A DNA stretch of 64,000 nt, taken from assembly GCA_021234155.1 (NCBI GenBank), contig JAJEKV010000099.1:3195453-3259452 (forward strand), given 5' to 3'. This DNA is from Isoetes taiwanensis (lineage: Eukaryota; Streptophyta; Lycopodiopsida; Isoetales; Isoetaceae). How positions within the stretch are numbered: position 1 is the first letter of the stretch; each line of letters starts with the position of its first letter. Both the position numbers and the translations under genes were made by a program. Shown here one piece after another: positions 26,891-37,768 of this stretch. The notes under the pieces are model-generated. The model worked only from the letters and a program-made list of their open reading frames with translations, was not told the origin of the DNA and did no database searches.

Positions 26891-27217
26891 TTAATGTGCT
26901 CTAGCAAGATGCATATCTTGCCTCATGCGAGTGTGACTTTTCGCGGAACTCGTAAGGTGCCGGCTCAAAAGTGCCGTACGCCGCTTTACCGCTTCCTCAG
27001 AGAATAATAACAACATCTCGCTTGGCCACCATAATTCCATACTCGGGATAACTTCTTGGACAGCGCTGAACGCATGTAGTCTTAAAAATCCGCAATTTCG
27101 GAAGTGCTCGGATTTCTGGTATTTGGCCTTCACCGCCGCCGCCCCGCTTTTCCCAAAAAGTCGGGAGGTTTGGCCAGGTATGCTCTTAGGGTTCAAGCTT
27201 TTTGTTTTAGCGTCCGT
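26891..27217 (-). pseudogene. Relic of the H3-tail-like leader ORF (element A)
   Basis: The end reads MRQDMHLARAH, matching MKKDMHLASHI at the end of the B leader ORF (57361-57609), so these are homologous. At the other end (about 27197-27217) one minus frame gives IRTLKQKA followed by a stop, at the place where B has TRTKQTAR. The bases align well (CGGACG..AAAACAAAAAGCTTGA against CGCACC.AAACAGACCGCTCGA). The ATG is lost and the frame is broken, so it is a dead copy. It is longer than the B ORF, probably through insertions. Confidence 0.5.
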
Positions 27218-28602
27218 ATGTCCCATTCTGCTTCTCCCCGGTATTATATGCTCTCCTAATTTCGCTGTGTCTTCTGTGGCCTTTGAGGGACTTTGCTTTG
27301 ACCACCATGCTTTCCTGTGGCCAAATGCCTGTTCATCCCATATTGGGGCCTTTGCTACCGCCTGCAAGCCTCAGCCAAAGCACCTGCCAGTATCACTTTC
27401 TCCACAACCGGGTTTTGAAGAGCTTGCCCTCGGGGACGTGCACTTTATCCGGACCGCTTCATGGTGGCGGGTCTTTCACTCGATGGCTCAAGTGATACAC
27501 CTTTACCCTCTTTAACTCAGACGACTTTTCTTGCCCACTATCTTGCCCTTTGCCCTTCGGGCCTTTTCTTTGGCTCTGGGCTGTAGGCTCCTCCTCCTCG
27601 CTCTCTTTCCTCTCTACGGCTGGGTTTCTCATGAATGCCGCGAGGTCTTCTCTTCACAGGTCAGCCCTCAAATGCCAGCCGCCTCTCTCCTCGCTCTGGG
27701 ACGAGCCCAAGCCGAGTTGTTCGACGGTCGGCCGCTCTCCTACTGCTCTTTCCTCTTTCCTCCCTACGAAAGTTCTTCGGGAGGATTTATTGCATGATGT
27801 CTGGCGCCATTGCCTAGGACCTATGTCCGGCCGCTTTGGTCCAGTCCGCCTCACTGATGAAGATTCGGGCTGCCTCGGTGCTTCTTGCAAAGATCCTCTC
27901 AGATTAAGGCTAAGCCGCTGGCACTGGACGATTCTCCTCCCCAAGGGGCTTCCTTAGCACTGCTGGTCTCGCTTTATATCTAATTTTGCCTCACGACGGA
28001 AATGTATACCAAGACGCCTTTGCAAACGAGCAGATTTCTAAGAAGGGACGCAATGGGGGCCTAGGGTCGCATTTATGTTGATTTTAGGTTAATTTTCAAA
28101 TCCTGAGTCTGGCTGCTTTAAAACATCAAACACCTAAAGTTAAGATGTCTCGACACGCTGCTCCGTGACGCATAATGCAAAAGTCTATTTTCCCAATTCC
28201 TGCCGACGCGAGACATGGTGCGGGTCCCTCAAGCAATTCTATACTTTCAAACATGTAACATGCCATTTCGCTTACTTATTAGCCTGCAAATTAAATTCAT
28301 CAAGTTATTTTTCCAATTATGACTTTTTAGTGTTTGTTTCACCGTTCCTTACACGCTGTTCTGCCTTCAAAATGAGATTCTCATATCTCATTCTGGCGCA
28401 CACGCGGTATGGCCTTCACCACTTTTAAAGGTTGGCTCACTAATTTTTAGTCTTTTTATGTTTCCATTCATTTTAATCATATTAGCTATGATATACTACA
28501 AAATGAGAAAACAAATTTCCCATTTTTCGAGGTTTGAGAATCCTATCAAGCTAGTACTACTCGGGAGCATGGTCAGCGTTTCGCCTTGGTCACAAAAACA
28601 TT
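27218..28602 (-). other. Element A leader
   Basis: Non-coding as far as I can see. The part from 28430 to 28602 is clearly homologous to 57995-58189 in B (GGCTCACTAATTTTT, then a GAGAAAA-rich run and CGAGGTTTGAGAATCCTATCAA). Plus-strand open frames at 27.1-28.0 kb are GC-rich and without recognisable domains. Confidence 0.5.
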
Positions 28603-28613
28603 GCTCGATACCA
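28603..28613 (-). promoter_or_regulatory. Primer-binding site of element A (initiator Met tRNA), one base short
   Basis: The minus strand reads TGGTATCGAGC directly inside the 5' LTR. The plant initiator-Met primer site is TGGTATCAGAGC, which B has intact, so A lacks one base (CAG has become CG). Confidence 0.75.
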
Positions 28614-28614
28614 C

Positions 28615-30113
28615 CGTGACGCTCCCTACTACAATGGCGCCCGCACCAGAGGCAAACAGGAGTTCGGCCCCATACCAGCTCCACATCAGATATGGCCTCC
28701 CGCCATATCACGGTGGACCATATCAAGCCCCCCAAAGTAAAGAGGAAGCGGGCCATTTTAATTGCCTCCCTCAGTGGCCTACCTAGTCAAGGAAGCGAAA
28801 TATTAAGCATGTCAAGATACAACATAATCACATAGCCACCTGGCGGTAGTACCTCAACATCCGTATAGACAACAAGACAAGACCATACATAGTCCTATAT
28901 ACCCAAGGCTCGGGACTGGCATGACTCACGGCTTGGTCTCCGCAGTCACGCATGGTCTATGTGGCAATGGATTTACCACAAGAACATGGCATAGTTGCCC
29001 CACCATCCGGCCTCTCCTGGGGTAATACTTTGGCAGAGTAGGTCGAAAAGTGCTGGGACTCCACCGTAGCTCACGGGATGTATACAAAGTGTGCGGTAGA
29101 TCACTCCTCCAGAGGTCTACATGGCCGACTGAGGGTGACTTAGGAGGACCATCAGCTCTTATTCGGTTCCAACCGGGAACGGGAGGCGTGCACTCCACTT
29201 ACCGTGTCAAGCTTCCATGCCTTACCCACACTCAGTAAGCCATTAGACCTAGTCACAATGATCCCCTGTGAGGCCTTACAGTCTTCGTGAGGGACTGTCA
29301 AGAGTCGTAGAATACTAACCTCCTTCTTAGCCGGGCCTCGCCCCTTCACCTACAAATCCGTGTGTGGTTCTTGCACACAGGCCGGTTCCTAGTGTGCTGT
29401 GAGAGGCTAATCTAGAGCATCTACTACCAAGCTTTAGGTTCTACCCCCTTCCTAAACAAGAGTTCACAGAGATATATCATCCATATACATCACGTAAGAA
29501 CTACAACGATCTGTCTGCTAATACAGAGTTAGGTTCTTTAGTTAGAGCCCTGCATTCCAGAGATTCAGAGGGCCTATGGGCAATTTAATAAACCCCACTG
29601 ACTACATCCAAAATATGGTTTAAGCTATTAAATCAAGTTTCCAAATACATGATCCTTGGAGTTGCCCTACCTAAGTTCACTCATCATGTTGAACTGCTCT
29701 AATCAAGGGAAACTAATGGTGCAATTCTCTCTTTATGAGCCTGGAGGCGGTTTTGGCTCTTGGGGCAGCTAAACAGCTCTAAAACCCTAGGAATCCTAAA
29801 ATTGGGCAAGTTAGGGTTTCACCTCCTAAATAGAAGGGCGGTTAGGTTAGGGTTTCCAATTATCCTCCTTTAGGCATGTGGATAATTGGGAATGGGGCCC
29901 ACTTGCCTTTAATGGCTAGTGTGCCTATGTTTGTGCTGTGTACTTAATGCACATTGGTAAATGTGCACATTAATGACAAATGCACATACCTTGCAAGTTG
30001 CCCCTAGGCTACAGCCAGCTCCGTTACACGCTGACGTACACGCCACGGTAGGGAGTGCGGTAATGGATGAGGCATATGATGCCCTGGACTGTATATCATC
30101 AGGCTGAACATCA
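28615..30113 (-). repeat. Element A 5' LTR
   Basis: It is homologous along its length to the B LTRs. It starts CGTGACGCTCCC where B has TGTGACGTCCCC. It ends in a segment, GCCCTGGACTGTATATCATCAGG then CTGAACATCA, that aligns with the B end ...GGAACGTCACA. It is about 1.5 kb long. Its alignment with the A 3' LTR is patchy, which indicates an old insertion, sequence noise or both. Confidence 0.7.
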
Positions 30114-30500
30114 TTAGCTACTATATCAAAGAATAATTTAGGAACAATATGGGAAGCAAGGGAAGTCTCTTGCTCATACCCCTTCTTGATTCAAATAATT
30201 TTGAAGAGTACCATTAATTAAAGAGCAGTAGGATGCAAGTGATGTTCATATTCCCCATACCTTTTGATAGACCCAAATCTGAAAACTCGGCACCCAATGC
30301 TCCAAATTGATGGTGTCACAAGCCCAAAGTCCACCTTGAAACCCCATCGAAAGCCCGTTCAAATAGCAATTATTCCAAAAATGATTTATATAAAAGCACG
30401 CATGACCTATACCCCATGAGAACTCTGACTTGGGCCACACCCTGTGAGAAGAGGCACTGGCTCAAATTTCAGCCTCTTCAAGATTCTCCTTACCTTAGAA
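30114..30500 (-). mobile_element. LINE-2, RT core part upstream of the element A insertion
   Basis: The minus strand gives ERAFDGVSRWTL at about 30320-30355, corresponding to the KAYDRV-x-W box with the first catalytic Asp. It then gives INGTLQNYLNQEG and, one frame over, a GMSKRLPLLPILF string at about 30150-30220, corresponding to VNG...G-RQGDPLSPILF. These are the motifs that should precede the YADD box now stranded at about 8.47 kb. Stops and frameshifts are present. Upstream LINE sequence beyond 30.5 kb could not be followed. Confidence 0.65.
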
Positions 30501-31436
30501 TTAAAGCAATATGGCTGCGATTTATGGGTGATTCAACTGTTGCCTCAAGCCTCGCTTTTTTGAAGGAGTGAAGCTTTTTAGTCATTAATTATGTTACATA
30601 AAGAAATATAAAGTTATGATCATAGAGAATGATCAATAAAATATGAATTGAGCTTAAATATGTCTACCCACGCAGTACCGCCATTATTTTTGTTCTAGTG
30701 AAAATGTATAGACAAGTCCAAAATATGGTGCAACATTCCACAAGGGGCATCTTATGAATTCTCAAAGTCTCGCATCAAAATGTTTTAGTAGAGATGATCC
30801 CGCTTTCTCAGCCCACCGTGTATACAAAACCTCGACAAAGCTTAAGACAAAAATAAGATGAAATGTAAATTAGAAGTCATAGGTATCAAGGAAGTGGAAG
30901 TAATCAATGTAAATTGAGGTTGAAGGATAGGTCTTCCATTATTTCCCAATTTATTCAACTCAAATGCTCTCAAAGTTAAGGCGGACATAAGGTGAATCAT
31001 GGTACCATAGCAACCTCGCCTCGCCCTATGGTAATAATAGCACTCCCCGTGAGAACTCAAATCGCCGGGTCGGGCCATGTTTGCACCGTTGTTTTCCGTA
31101 AACCGTAAGAAGATGAACATGAGATAATGCCTCAAAAATTCACGCTTCCTATGATTCTTTTCCTATACTGCCTGAATAGATCATCACCTTCACCGACCTC
31201 CTACCACATAGAAATTTCTGCAGGACATCACAAGCTGGGAGCACAAAAACACACCTCAAAGGCCATATCGATTAGTGGGATTAGTGGCTATATCGAAACA
31301 AATTTACAGCGAATGAAAGTTTACTAGGTCAAGGGATTTTTACGTGAATATGTTCTCCACATTGGACGTCAACCCTAAAAAGTAGTAAAGGACCATTTAA
31401 ACAGTTTAAAGGAATATGCGAAGTATTCGTCAAAAA

Positions 31437-31990
31437 AAACACTAATTGCACATGGACTTTAATAAGATAGATAGTGTTCTTTACACTAGCAAATGTCCAA
31501 CTTCAAACACTAATTGCACATGGACCTTTAAGATGTACACAAAGAAATTGTCCAACTTCAAACATTAATTGCACATGGACCTTAAGGAGTACACAAGCAA
31601 ATTGTGTGGATTAAATACCGATTTATGAAAAAATGCCCAGCATTGCTTGGCTTTTCGTCGGGATTATATTCAAGAGTTCATAAAGGTACGTATGGTTGTT
31701 CGCTATAATTGAAGTTTGAATTCAACATACATACCTCATGGGCCATTTCACGTCGAACTGACTAGATAGATAGTATCGTTTAGGTCTCAAACACTAGAGG
31801 ATCAGTGGCTATACGAAAAATTTTATAGTCCAATGGAAGATTCCTAAGTCGCAGAACATTAAATGAGGTGGAGAGTAGTAACTTCAAACATTAATTGGAA
31901 ATGGGTTTTAACACTTGAACTGGTACACAAGTAAATTGTCCAACTTCGAACATTAATTGCACATGGACTTTAAGGAGTACACGAGCAACT
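31437..31990. repeat. Degenerate tandem repeats, period about 55 bp
   Basis: A unit containing GTCCAACTTCAAACATTAATT then GCACATGGAC and a TTAAGGAGTACACAAGC tail occurs about three times at 31437-31610 and again at 31876-31990, with small substitutions. The two clusters are separated by about 260 bp of unrelated sequence. Confidence 0.75.
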
Positions 31991-32267
31991 TGATTGGATT
32001 AGAAACTCATGATTTCACTTTGGAAATATTACTTAGATTGCATCATAGATAGTTGGTAGCTCAAGCCCAAGAAGTGAAAAAAAATGTGCGTTTGACAATA
32101 AGAAAATAGACAATAAGAAAATAAGGAACCTCTTTAAACCAATCAAAACATAGAATTCATTTGCTTATGAGAACTTTGATTTTGCAAAAATGATCCCCCC
32201 TTCACTTTTTTCAATCATGCTTCCCTCTTCACAAACCTTAATAAGATCTACACACAGGTTTAAATTA

Positions 32268-32409
32268 TAGTGTTACGCTTTAAAATTGTCTCATATTGAG
32301 GGTAGCAAAGTTTGTCCACTTGGGGCACTAAATAACCAATAGTGTTATGCTTTAAAATTGTCTCATATTGAGCGGAAGCAAACTTTGTCCACTTGGGGCA
32401 CTAAATAAT
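32268..32409. repeat. Two tandem copies of a 72-bp unit
   Basis: TAGTGTTACGCTTTAAAATTG at 32268 recurs as TAGTGTTATGCTTTAAAATTG at 32340. Both continue through a CTCATATTGAG segment and TTTGTCCACTTGGGGCAC with only a few differences. Confidence 0.85.
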
Positions 32410-32975
32410 CAAATAGGAACAAACCAATCTTGCTATAATGGCCATGCCAAATGAAGATTGATTAGTTCCATCCTTTGAGAAATACTAATTGTTTAGCTTT
32501 AAAAAAGCAGTTGAAGAAAAATTCTTAGAAGGAAGGAAGTAAATTTTAACGTTTACGGAGGCCAAATCTGGCCTATGGGAAGTAGGGTTATCTTCTGAGT
32601 TGGAAGCATTGCTGGGCTATAAATTATGGGTTTCCCTGGGCACCATCACTAGTTGTATTTGTGTCCCATAAACCATTTGGTCATACAAACAATAAAAATT
32701 ATTCGAATTAAAATCAGGCAAACACTAATACCTTTATAATTATTGTCCTTGTGTGCCCATGGTAGGGATCAGCATGTAACAAGTATATTTCCTGTATATA
32801 CTTTATAAACTAGATCATGGAAGGGGCCTATAAAAATCTGGATTTCATCGGGGAAATAAAAAGAAATCTACGATTTTGACCAGAAAACTTAGTGAGATTT
32901 TTTTTCTCCCTGTAAAATTCTCAATTTCAACAAACAAGTAGGATATCCTGGCATAGCCTGACATAGTCTAACAGC

Positions 32976-33061
32976 AATTTGAAGGCCATGTCCGGACACC
33001 CCAGTCCTTATAAACACTAATTTGAAGGCCATGTCCGGACACCCCAGTCCTTATAAACACT
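32976..33061. repeat. Two exact tandem copies of a 43-bp unit
   Basis: The unit beginning AATTTGAAGGCC and ending CCTTATAAACACT occurs at 32976-33018 and 33019-33061 without a visible difference. The second copy runs into the hairpin at 33049-33087. Confidence 0.9.
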
Positions 33062-33087
33062 AGCTTGGGATGCTAGTGTTTATAAGG
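33049..33087. repeat. Perfect 16-bp inverted repeat with 7-base loop
   Basis: CCTTATAAACACTAGC (33049-33064) is followed after TTGGGAT by its exact reverse complement (33072-33087). A third copy of the right arm lies at 33141-33156. No U-run follows, so I do not call it a terminator. Confidence 0.85.
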
Positions 33088-34357
33088 CTTGGAATATCGG
33101 TTACATGTTTCAAATGCTGTTAAACTTATGGGCTTTGGATGCTAGTGTTTATAAGGGCGAGGGTCATGGACCTAAAAAAACTGTTATATCCGACTTTGGT
33201 TGGATATGGGCCGAACATTTGATGCAATATTCCCAATGGAACTTTCGAGGAATCTAAGAGAATCTGCAGAAATTTATTACGCAAGAACCCGTTTATACCT
33301 CTCAAAGAGCTTCTAACGGAACATTGCATAATATTGTTAGAAGGTTGGTGAACATGGTAGACTCATGACTTACAAACCTCATCTCACGGCGACCATAGAT
33401 CCGAACAACTTAAACTGCTTTGGAAGAAGCAAGCCATCTAGTTCTCGGATGGAATGTGCAGGAACAGGGATGCATATATTTTGTTCTCTTTGTTGTTGCT
33501 ATTAGATGTTTCTTTACAACAATAGCTACTACAAAGAGGTAAGTATTTGAAAAAAAAACCATGTACCAGTGTCACATATAAAGATTCATTTGGGTCATTT
33601 ATATTTTCTTACAAGAGGTGAACTTTGAGTATATGTCACCCTCGATAGTGCCACATGCCATGTTGCTCTCAATACCATGAACTTAATTCCATTTATAAAT
33701 GTGTGAAGCACATTGTCATGAACAATGAACAACGTAGGTTGTGTTTATTTGCGTAAGTTCTATTTTCTCATGTAACCTCACATCAGGCCAATGCATGCAA
33801 GAAGCATCTTTGGTTTTATATAAGGGATCAACTGGTGCTAAGTTGTTGCTAAATGAGGATAAAGACATAGCAGAAGCAACTTTAATTATGTATGAAGGTT
33901 GAGGTTATGCCACATTCTCACATAATACCCAAGATACCATATTATTGCAATGGATAGAGGTGGGCACAATTGCTTGAGACATTGAATAGGTGATAGGCTA
34001 TGGTTGGATAAAACACAGTTATAGCAATTGATAAGCTTATAGTAATTTTTGTTGGTTATTATTGCACACAGGTTGGCCATAGTTGAGGCATTTGAACGCG
34101 TGATTCTCTATTTAGTGCAAGCATATTAAAGAATGGTTGAACAGTGGGCCCATAATTTGTTTTGTGCTTCGTACAACCCCATGGACCTTTCGTTTCCTGA
34201 TTAGTAATGAGGCTAATTAAAACATAGAGGACTTTCAGAGTGAGGCTTAAAAGTTAAAAAAAGGGATGGTTACAAGCATGTACTTAAACCATGCAAAAAG
34301 ATTCTATGGACAGATAGTTTCCTTGACTGATATTTGTCAACTTCAGTGTCATCAAGG

Positions 34358-35278
34358 TCAACATTGAACCTGTGCTTGCAGCTCCTCAGATAATCTAGCA
34401 TCAACGGGTTCAATATTAGATAATGATTGATTACAGAAAAGTTTAAAAGAACTATAAAAGCCAGTAAAATTCCCAATTGTATACCAATTATTATCTATTT
34501 GAAGACCAGAATTTCTGAATTTGTGTGCAGTAGCAGTGAGCTCAATATAAAAAATAACTTGCCATTTGATCCAAATATGAGAAGGATTATGTCCCCCATG
34601 CAGACATCTATTTCTATGTTTCCAAATATTCCATAAAGCAATAAAGGAGATTGAATTTTTAAATTTGCTATCAGACATAATAAAACTAACAATACTCCCT
34701 TGCTTTCTGATGTTGAAAACCTGCTGAAACCAATTCCAGAAGCTAGATATCTTAGGACAATTAAAAATATGCTCAATGTCCTCAATGCCATTACACTGCA
34801 AGGGGCATAAAGGGCTTATGGCAGAATTATTAGGATCATTAGCTAGCAGGTGATGTCTAGATAAGGTCTCCATATTTGGAATGCTTTTGTTAGCAAGCAA
34901 CCAAATGAAGTATGAAATTTTTGGAGGACTGTGAGAATTCCACACGTTTCTAAAAAGAGCATTTCCAGTGTCAACAGAAAGGCTCCAATAGAGGCAAGCT
35001 TTAGATGATTGATTGGTGTTGGCCAAAGACTTGTAAACATTAGCAACTTTATAGATATTCTTATCTCTGTGTTGCCAGTCAATCCTAGCTGAAACAGCAT
35101 TATGAAGACTGAGGTTGGAAACTTTACTAACAATATGTTTAAATAAAACCTTGTCAGAAGAAGTTCCATTAATAATAGATTTGAATCTAGTCCAAGTCAT
35201 CCATGTGCCATTGAACCAAATATCCTCTAGCTTATTAAAACCAAAGGAGGTCCATTTTTTGTAAATTTTTGGATGATT
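34358..35278 (-). pseudogene. LINE-1 ORF2 C-terminus with zf-RVT domain
   Basis: An open minus-strand frame of about 305 codons to a stop at 34358. It contains HSPPKISYFIWLLANKSIP, then CNGIEDIEHIFNCPKISSFW, the zinc-binding reverse transcriptase C-terminal domain (zf-RVT) found in plant L1-type LINEs, then a FIALWNIWKHRNRCLHGG segment typical of the tail. It follows the RT domain in intact LINEs. Here the RT lies on the opposite strand, starting at 35279. Joining this frame to the end of the RT piece at 60948 across TTTAAA is in frame, so the start codon seen upstream of 35278 is an accident of the inversion. No poly(A) tail was seen to the left. Confidence 0.85.
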
Positions 35279-35936
35279 TAAAGCTAATGGAATCATGTCC
35301 ACTTTGGCTAATGGAATCAGACCTTGTTTCAATGGTTCATGGCTTCTGGCTCAATAATCATCTTCATCCTGCTATCTCTTCTGGGATGATATCTCTTATT
35401 CCAAAGGTAGATAATCCTACAATGTTTAGTGAATGGAGGCCTATCTCCTTGACCAATTCAACATATAAGATCTGTGCCAAAATTCTTGCCAATCAGATAA
35501 AAGGACATCTGCAAAAGTATATTAATTTGCATCAGTCAGCTTTCCTCCCAAATAGGTTTATTTTAGACAATTATATTGCTGCTATGGAGGGCCTGCACTG
35601 GGCCAGAGTTACAAATCAGAACTGTGTTTTGTTAAAGCTTGACTTCTTGAAAGCTTTTGATACTGCTAGGTGGGATTTCTTGACTCTCTCTTTAAGAAAA
35701 AATGGTATCCCAACTAAAATCATTGACCTTATCATGGGCCTCAATTCTAGATCTCAATCTGCCATTTTAATTAATGGTTCTCCTGGCAATTTCTTTAGTT
35801 TGCATAAAGGTGTGAGACAAGGATGTCCTTTGGCTCCCTATCTTTTCATTATAGTGGCAGAGCAGCTTTCCAAAATCATTATGCATCATCAAAACAGTGG
35901 GAATTTAAGAGGCCTTAATATGCCTGGCAATGACAG
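35279..35936 (+). pseudogene. LINE-1 reverse transcriptase, first part (inverted)
   Basis: An open plus-strand frame with the order expected of an L1-type RT: SSGMISLIPKVDNP, FSEWRPISLTNSTYKICAKI, HQSAFLPNRFILDNY, LLKLDFLKAFDTARWDFL (first catalytic Asp), INGSPGNFF, GVRQGCPLAPYLF. It ends at GNDS, where hAT-like element D enters. The remaining RT, starting with the YADD box, resumes at 60168. The enzyme would copy LINE RNA at a nicked target. The segment is upside-down relative to its own endonuclease (60950-61921) and zf-RVT (34358-35278). About 100 residues usually found between endonuclease and RT appear to be missing. Confidence 0.9.
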
Positions 35937-36116
35937 CATGGAAAAAATTAGTGGCTAAACTTAGCTAAATGACGAAATTTTGGCCTTGTTTGAAAAAAAT
36001 TTGGCTAAACTATGGCCCTTTTTGGGCTTAAAAAAATAAAATTTTAGCCAAGTCTATTTCGTGCCCCACCTCCATTTCGTTCAACTTTAGTAACTGCCAA
36101 AATTTGGAAGGTTTAG
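35937..36116. mobile_element. Element D, left part: hAT-like non-autonomous DNA transposon
   Basis: D starts CATGGAAAAAATTA and its right part (ending 60167) finishes TAATTTTTTCCCTG, giving terminal inverted repeats of about 14 bp close to the hAT consensus CAGGG. The 8 bases before it, AATGACAG (35929-35936), match AATGACGG after it (60168-60175) at 7 of 8 positions, the hAT target length. Removing D and everything inside it makes the LINE RT frame continuous. D carries no ORF and totals about 473 bp without element B. It contains AT-rich sequence with repeated TTTAGCCAAGTCTATTTC, near both ends. Confidence 0.8.
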
Positions 36117-37755
36117 TGTGACGTGCCCTACTCATATACGGTGCACTCACCGTATACAAACAGGAGTTCATCCCCCATACCAGCTCAAGCGATACGAGGC
36201 TCCCGTGTCCTTTGCAACCTTGAGTTCCGATTGGGAAGAATGAAGGGTCATTTTACCCTGTCTCGCCGGGGCCTACCTAAACTGAGGCGTAAACATACAT
36301 GTCATTAGTACATACATCAACATCACATGACCATCCACGAAGGATGGTTCACCACATATCTGCATAGACAAAGATCAGCACATCACAGGGGAATCCTACC
36401 CAAGGCTTAGACGGGGATGGGTGACAAGCTTGGGTCTCGGGCGTCATTGGGGCGGAATTCATGGCAATGGATTTGGCTGGCATAAGAACATGGCATTGGG
36501 TTGTCCACTCCATCCGCCCCTCACAGTGCACACTTTGCGAGTAGGTTGAAAAGTGTTGGGACCTGGCCTTAGCCCGCGGGATGCATAGCCAAAAGGGCTA
36601 TTCTGGGTTACATCTCCCAGGTCGATGGGGCAGGCGGGGATCACTCCCTCGAGAGATCTACATCTTGACTCAAAGGAGACTAGAGAGCTTTGCTCTTATT
36701 AGGCTTGAACCCAATGGAAAGTGAACCCCACTTCACGGGTGTCGAGCCCATGCCTTGCCCACACTCGGTGGCAAGCCATTAGACTAGTCAATGACCCCGG
36801 TAGACCCACACACTAGAGGGTCGTTGAGAGTCGGGACCACGAATCTCCTTCTTTGCCGGTCGGCCCTTTCACCCACAACCCGGTGTGGTTCTTGTACCGC
36901 AGGGCGAATCTATAGTGTGCTAGAGAGGCTAATCTAGGAGCACCTACTACCAAGCTTTAGGTCTTCCCAATACAAGGAGTTCATAGAGATACATCATCCA
37001 TATACATCACAGGAAGAACTAAAGAACAAGATCTAATCTATATCATAGAGTTCTAAGGTTCTTTAGTTAGAAGTCCGGTATCTAGAGATCTAGAAGGCTG
37101 CTATGGGCAATTAAATAGGCTAAACCTCTTGATTCTATGGCTAAAAGGGTTTAGGCTATTGAATTGACAATACTGATCCTTGAGTTGCTCCTCGACTGAG
37201 TTCGACCATCCTGCTGAAATGCTCGAACCAAAGGGAAACTAATGGTGCAATTCTCTCGAGGTGATGCGGGATGCGGTTTTTGGCTCTTGAGGCAGACCAA
37301 AGCGAGCTCTAAAACCCTAGAAACAAAAATGGGCAAGTTAGGGCTCTCCACCTTAAATAGACAAGGGGTTGGGCTAGGGTTTCCAATTATCCCCTTTAGG
37401 CATGTGGGATAATTGGGAATGGCCACTGCCTTTAATGGCTAGGTGGCAAAATGTGCCCACATGGAAGGTGTGCCCACATTAATGTGCATATTGGTAAATG
37501 TGCACATTAATTTACACACAGGTATGGCCCACTTGGCATAAAGTGTCCACATGGGAAAATGTGCACCTAGATAAATGTGCACATGGTTTAATGTGCACAT
37601 TAATAAATGCACACTCCTTGCAAGTTGCCCCCTAGGGGCTACCCACTGGCTTCTGCGTCATTACCGTCGGTCGAGGGGTGGTGTGTCTGCAGCGTGGCAG
37701 GCGATCACGATTATCGTCACGGGACCATTATATCTTTGTCTTTGGAAACGTCACA
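36117..37755 (-). repeat. Element B 3' LTR
   Basis: 1639 bp, starting TGTGACG and ending CGTCACA. It aligns base by base with the right LTR, apart from clustered small differences that fall mostly where the right copy has CAG or CTG. It holds the GTGCAC repeat cluster at about 37440-37615. Confidence 0.92.
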
Positions 37756-37768
37756 TTCTCCCCACCTT
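37756..37768 (-). promoter_or_regulatory. Polypurine tract of element B
   Basis: The minus strand reads AAGGTGGGGAGAA immediately before the 3' LTR start, the standard primer for plus-strand cDNA synthesis. A near copy of the plus-strand sequence CTCCCCACCTTG occurs again at about 37798. Confidence 0.8.

Larger units (their letters stand above)
8568..30113 (-). mobile_element. Element A: long decayed Ty3/gypsy (chromovirus-like) LTR retrotransposon
   Basis: A pair of related LTRs bounds about 21.5 kb. The right LTR (5' LTR on the minus strand) is preceded inward by a degenerate initiator-Met primer site. Between them, in minus-strand order, are a gag region, protease, RT, RNase H, integrase core and integrase C-terminus, all heavily frameshifted. 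The LTRs, the block just inside the 3' LTR and the leader are homologous to element B, so A and B belong to one family. A interrupts LINE-2 between its RQGDP-like and YADD-like boxes. The outer ends are less sure than in B: the flanks (CTAGT left, TTAGC right) only loosely resemble a target duplication. At least two later insertions (about 10.75-18.3 and 19.8-21.4 kb) enlarge it. Confidence 0.75.
30501..34357. other. Non-coding DNA with short tandem repeats
   Basis: No coding domain was recognised. The longest open frame is under 100 codons. The interval holds the separate tandem and hairpin repeats listed below. Part of it may be the untraceable 5' half of LINE-2 and the 3' untranslated part of LINE-1. 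Confidence 0.45.

Noticed and set aside
31437-33156. CRISPR array or satellite
   Set aside because: The tandem units abut or are irregularly spaced without unique spacers, and copy numbers are two to four.
34358-35332. A separate host gene in the 324-codon minus ORF
   Set aside because: It contains the zf-RVT domain and joins in frame to the RT of LINE-1; the first residues are antisense to the RT across the inversion break.
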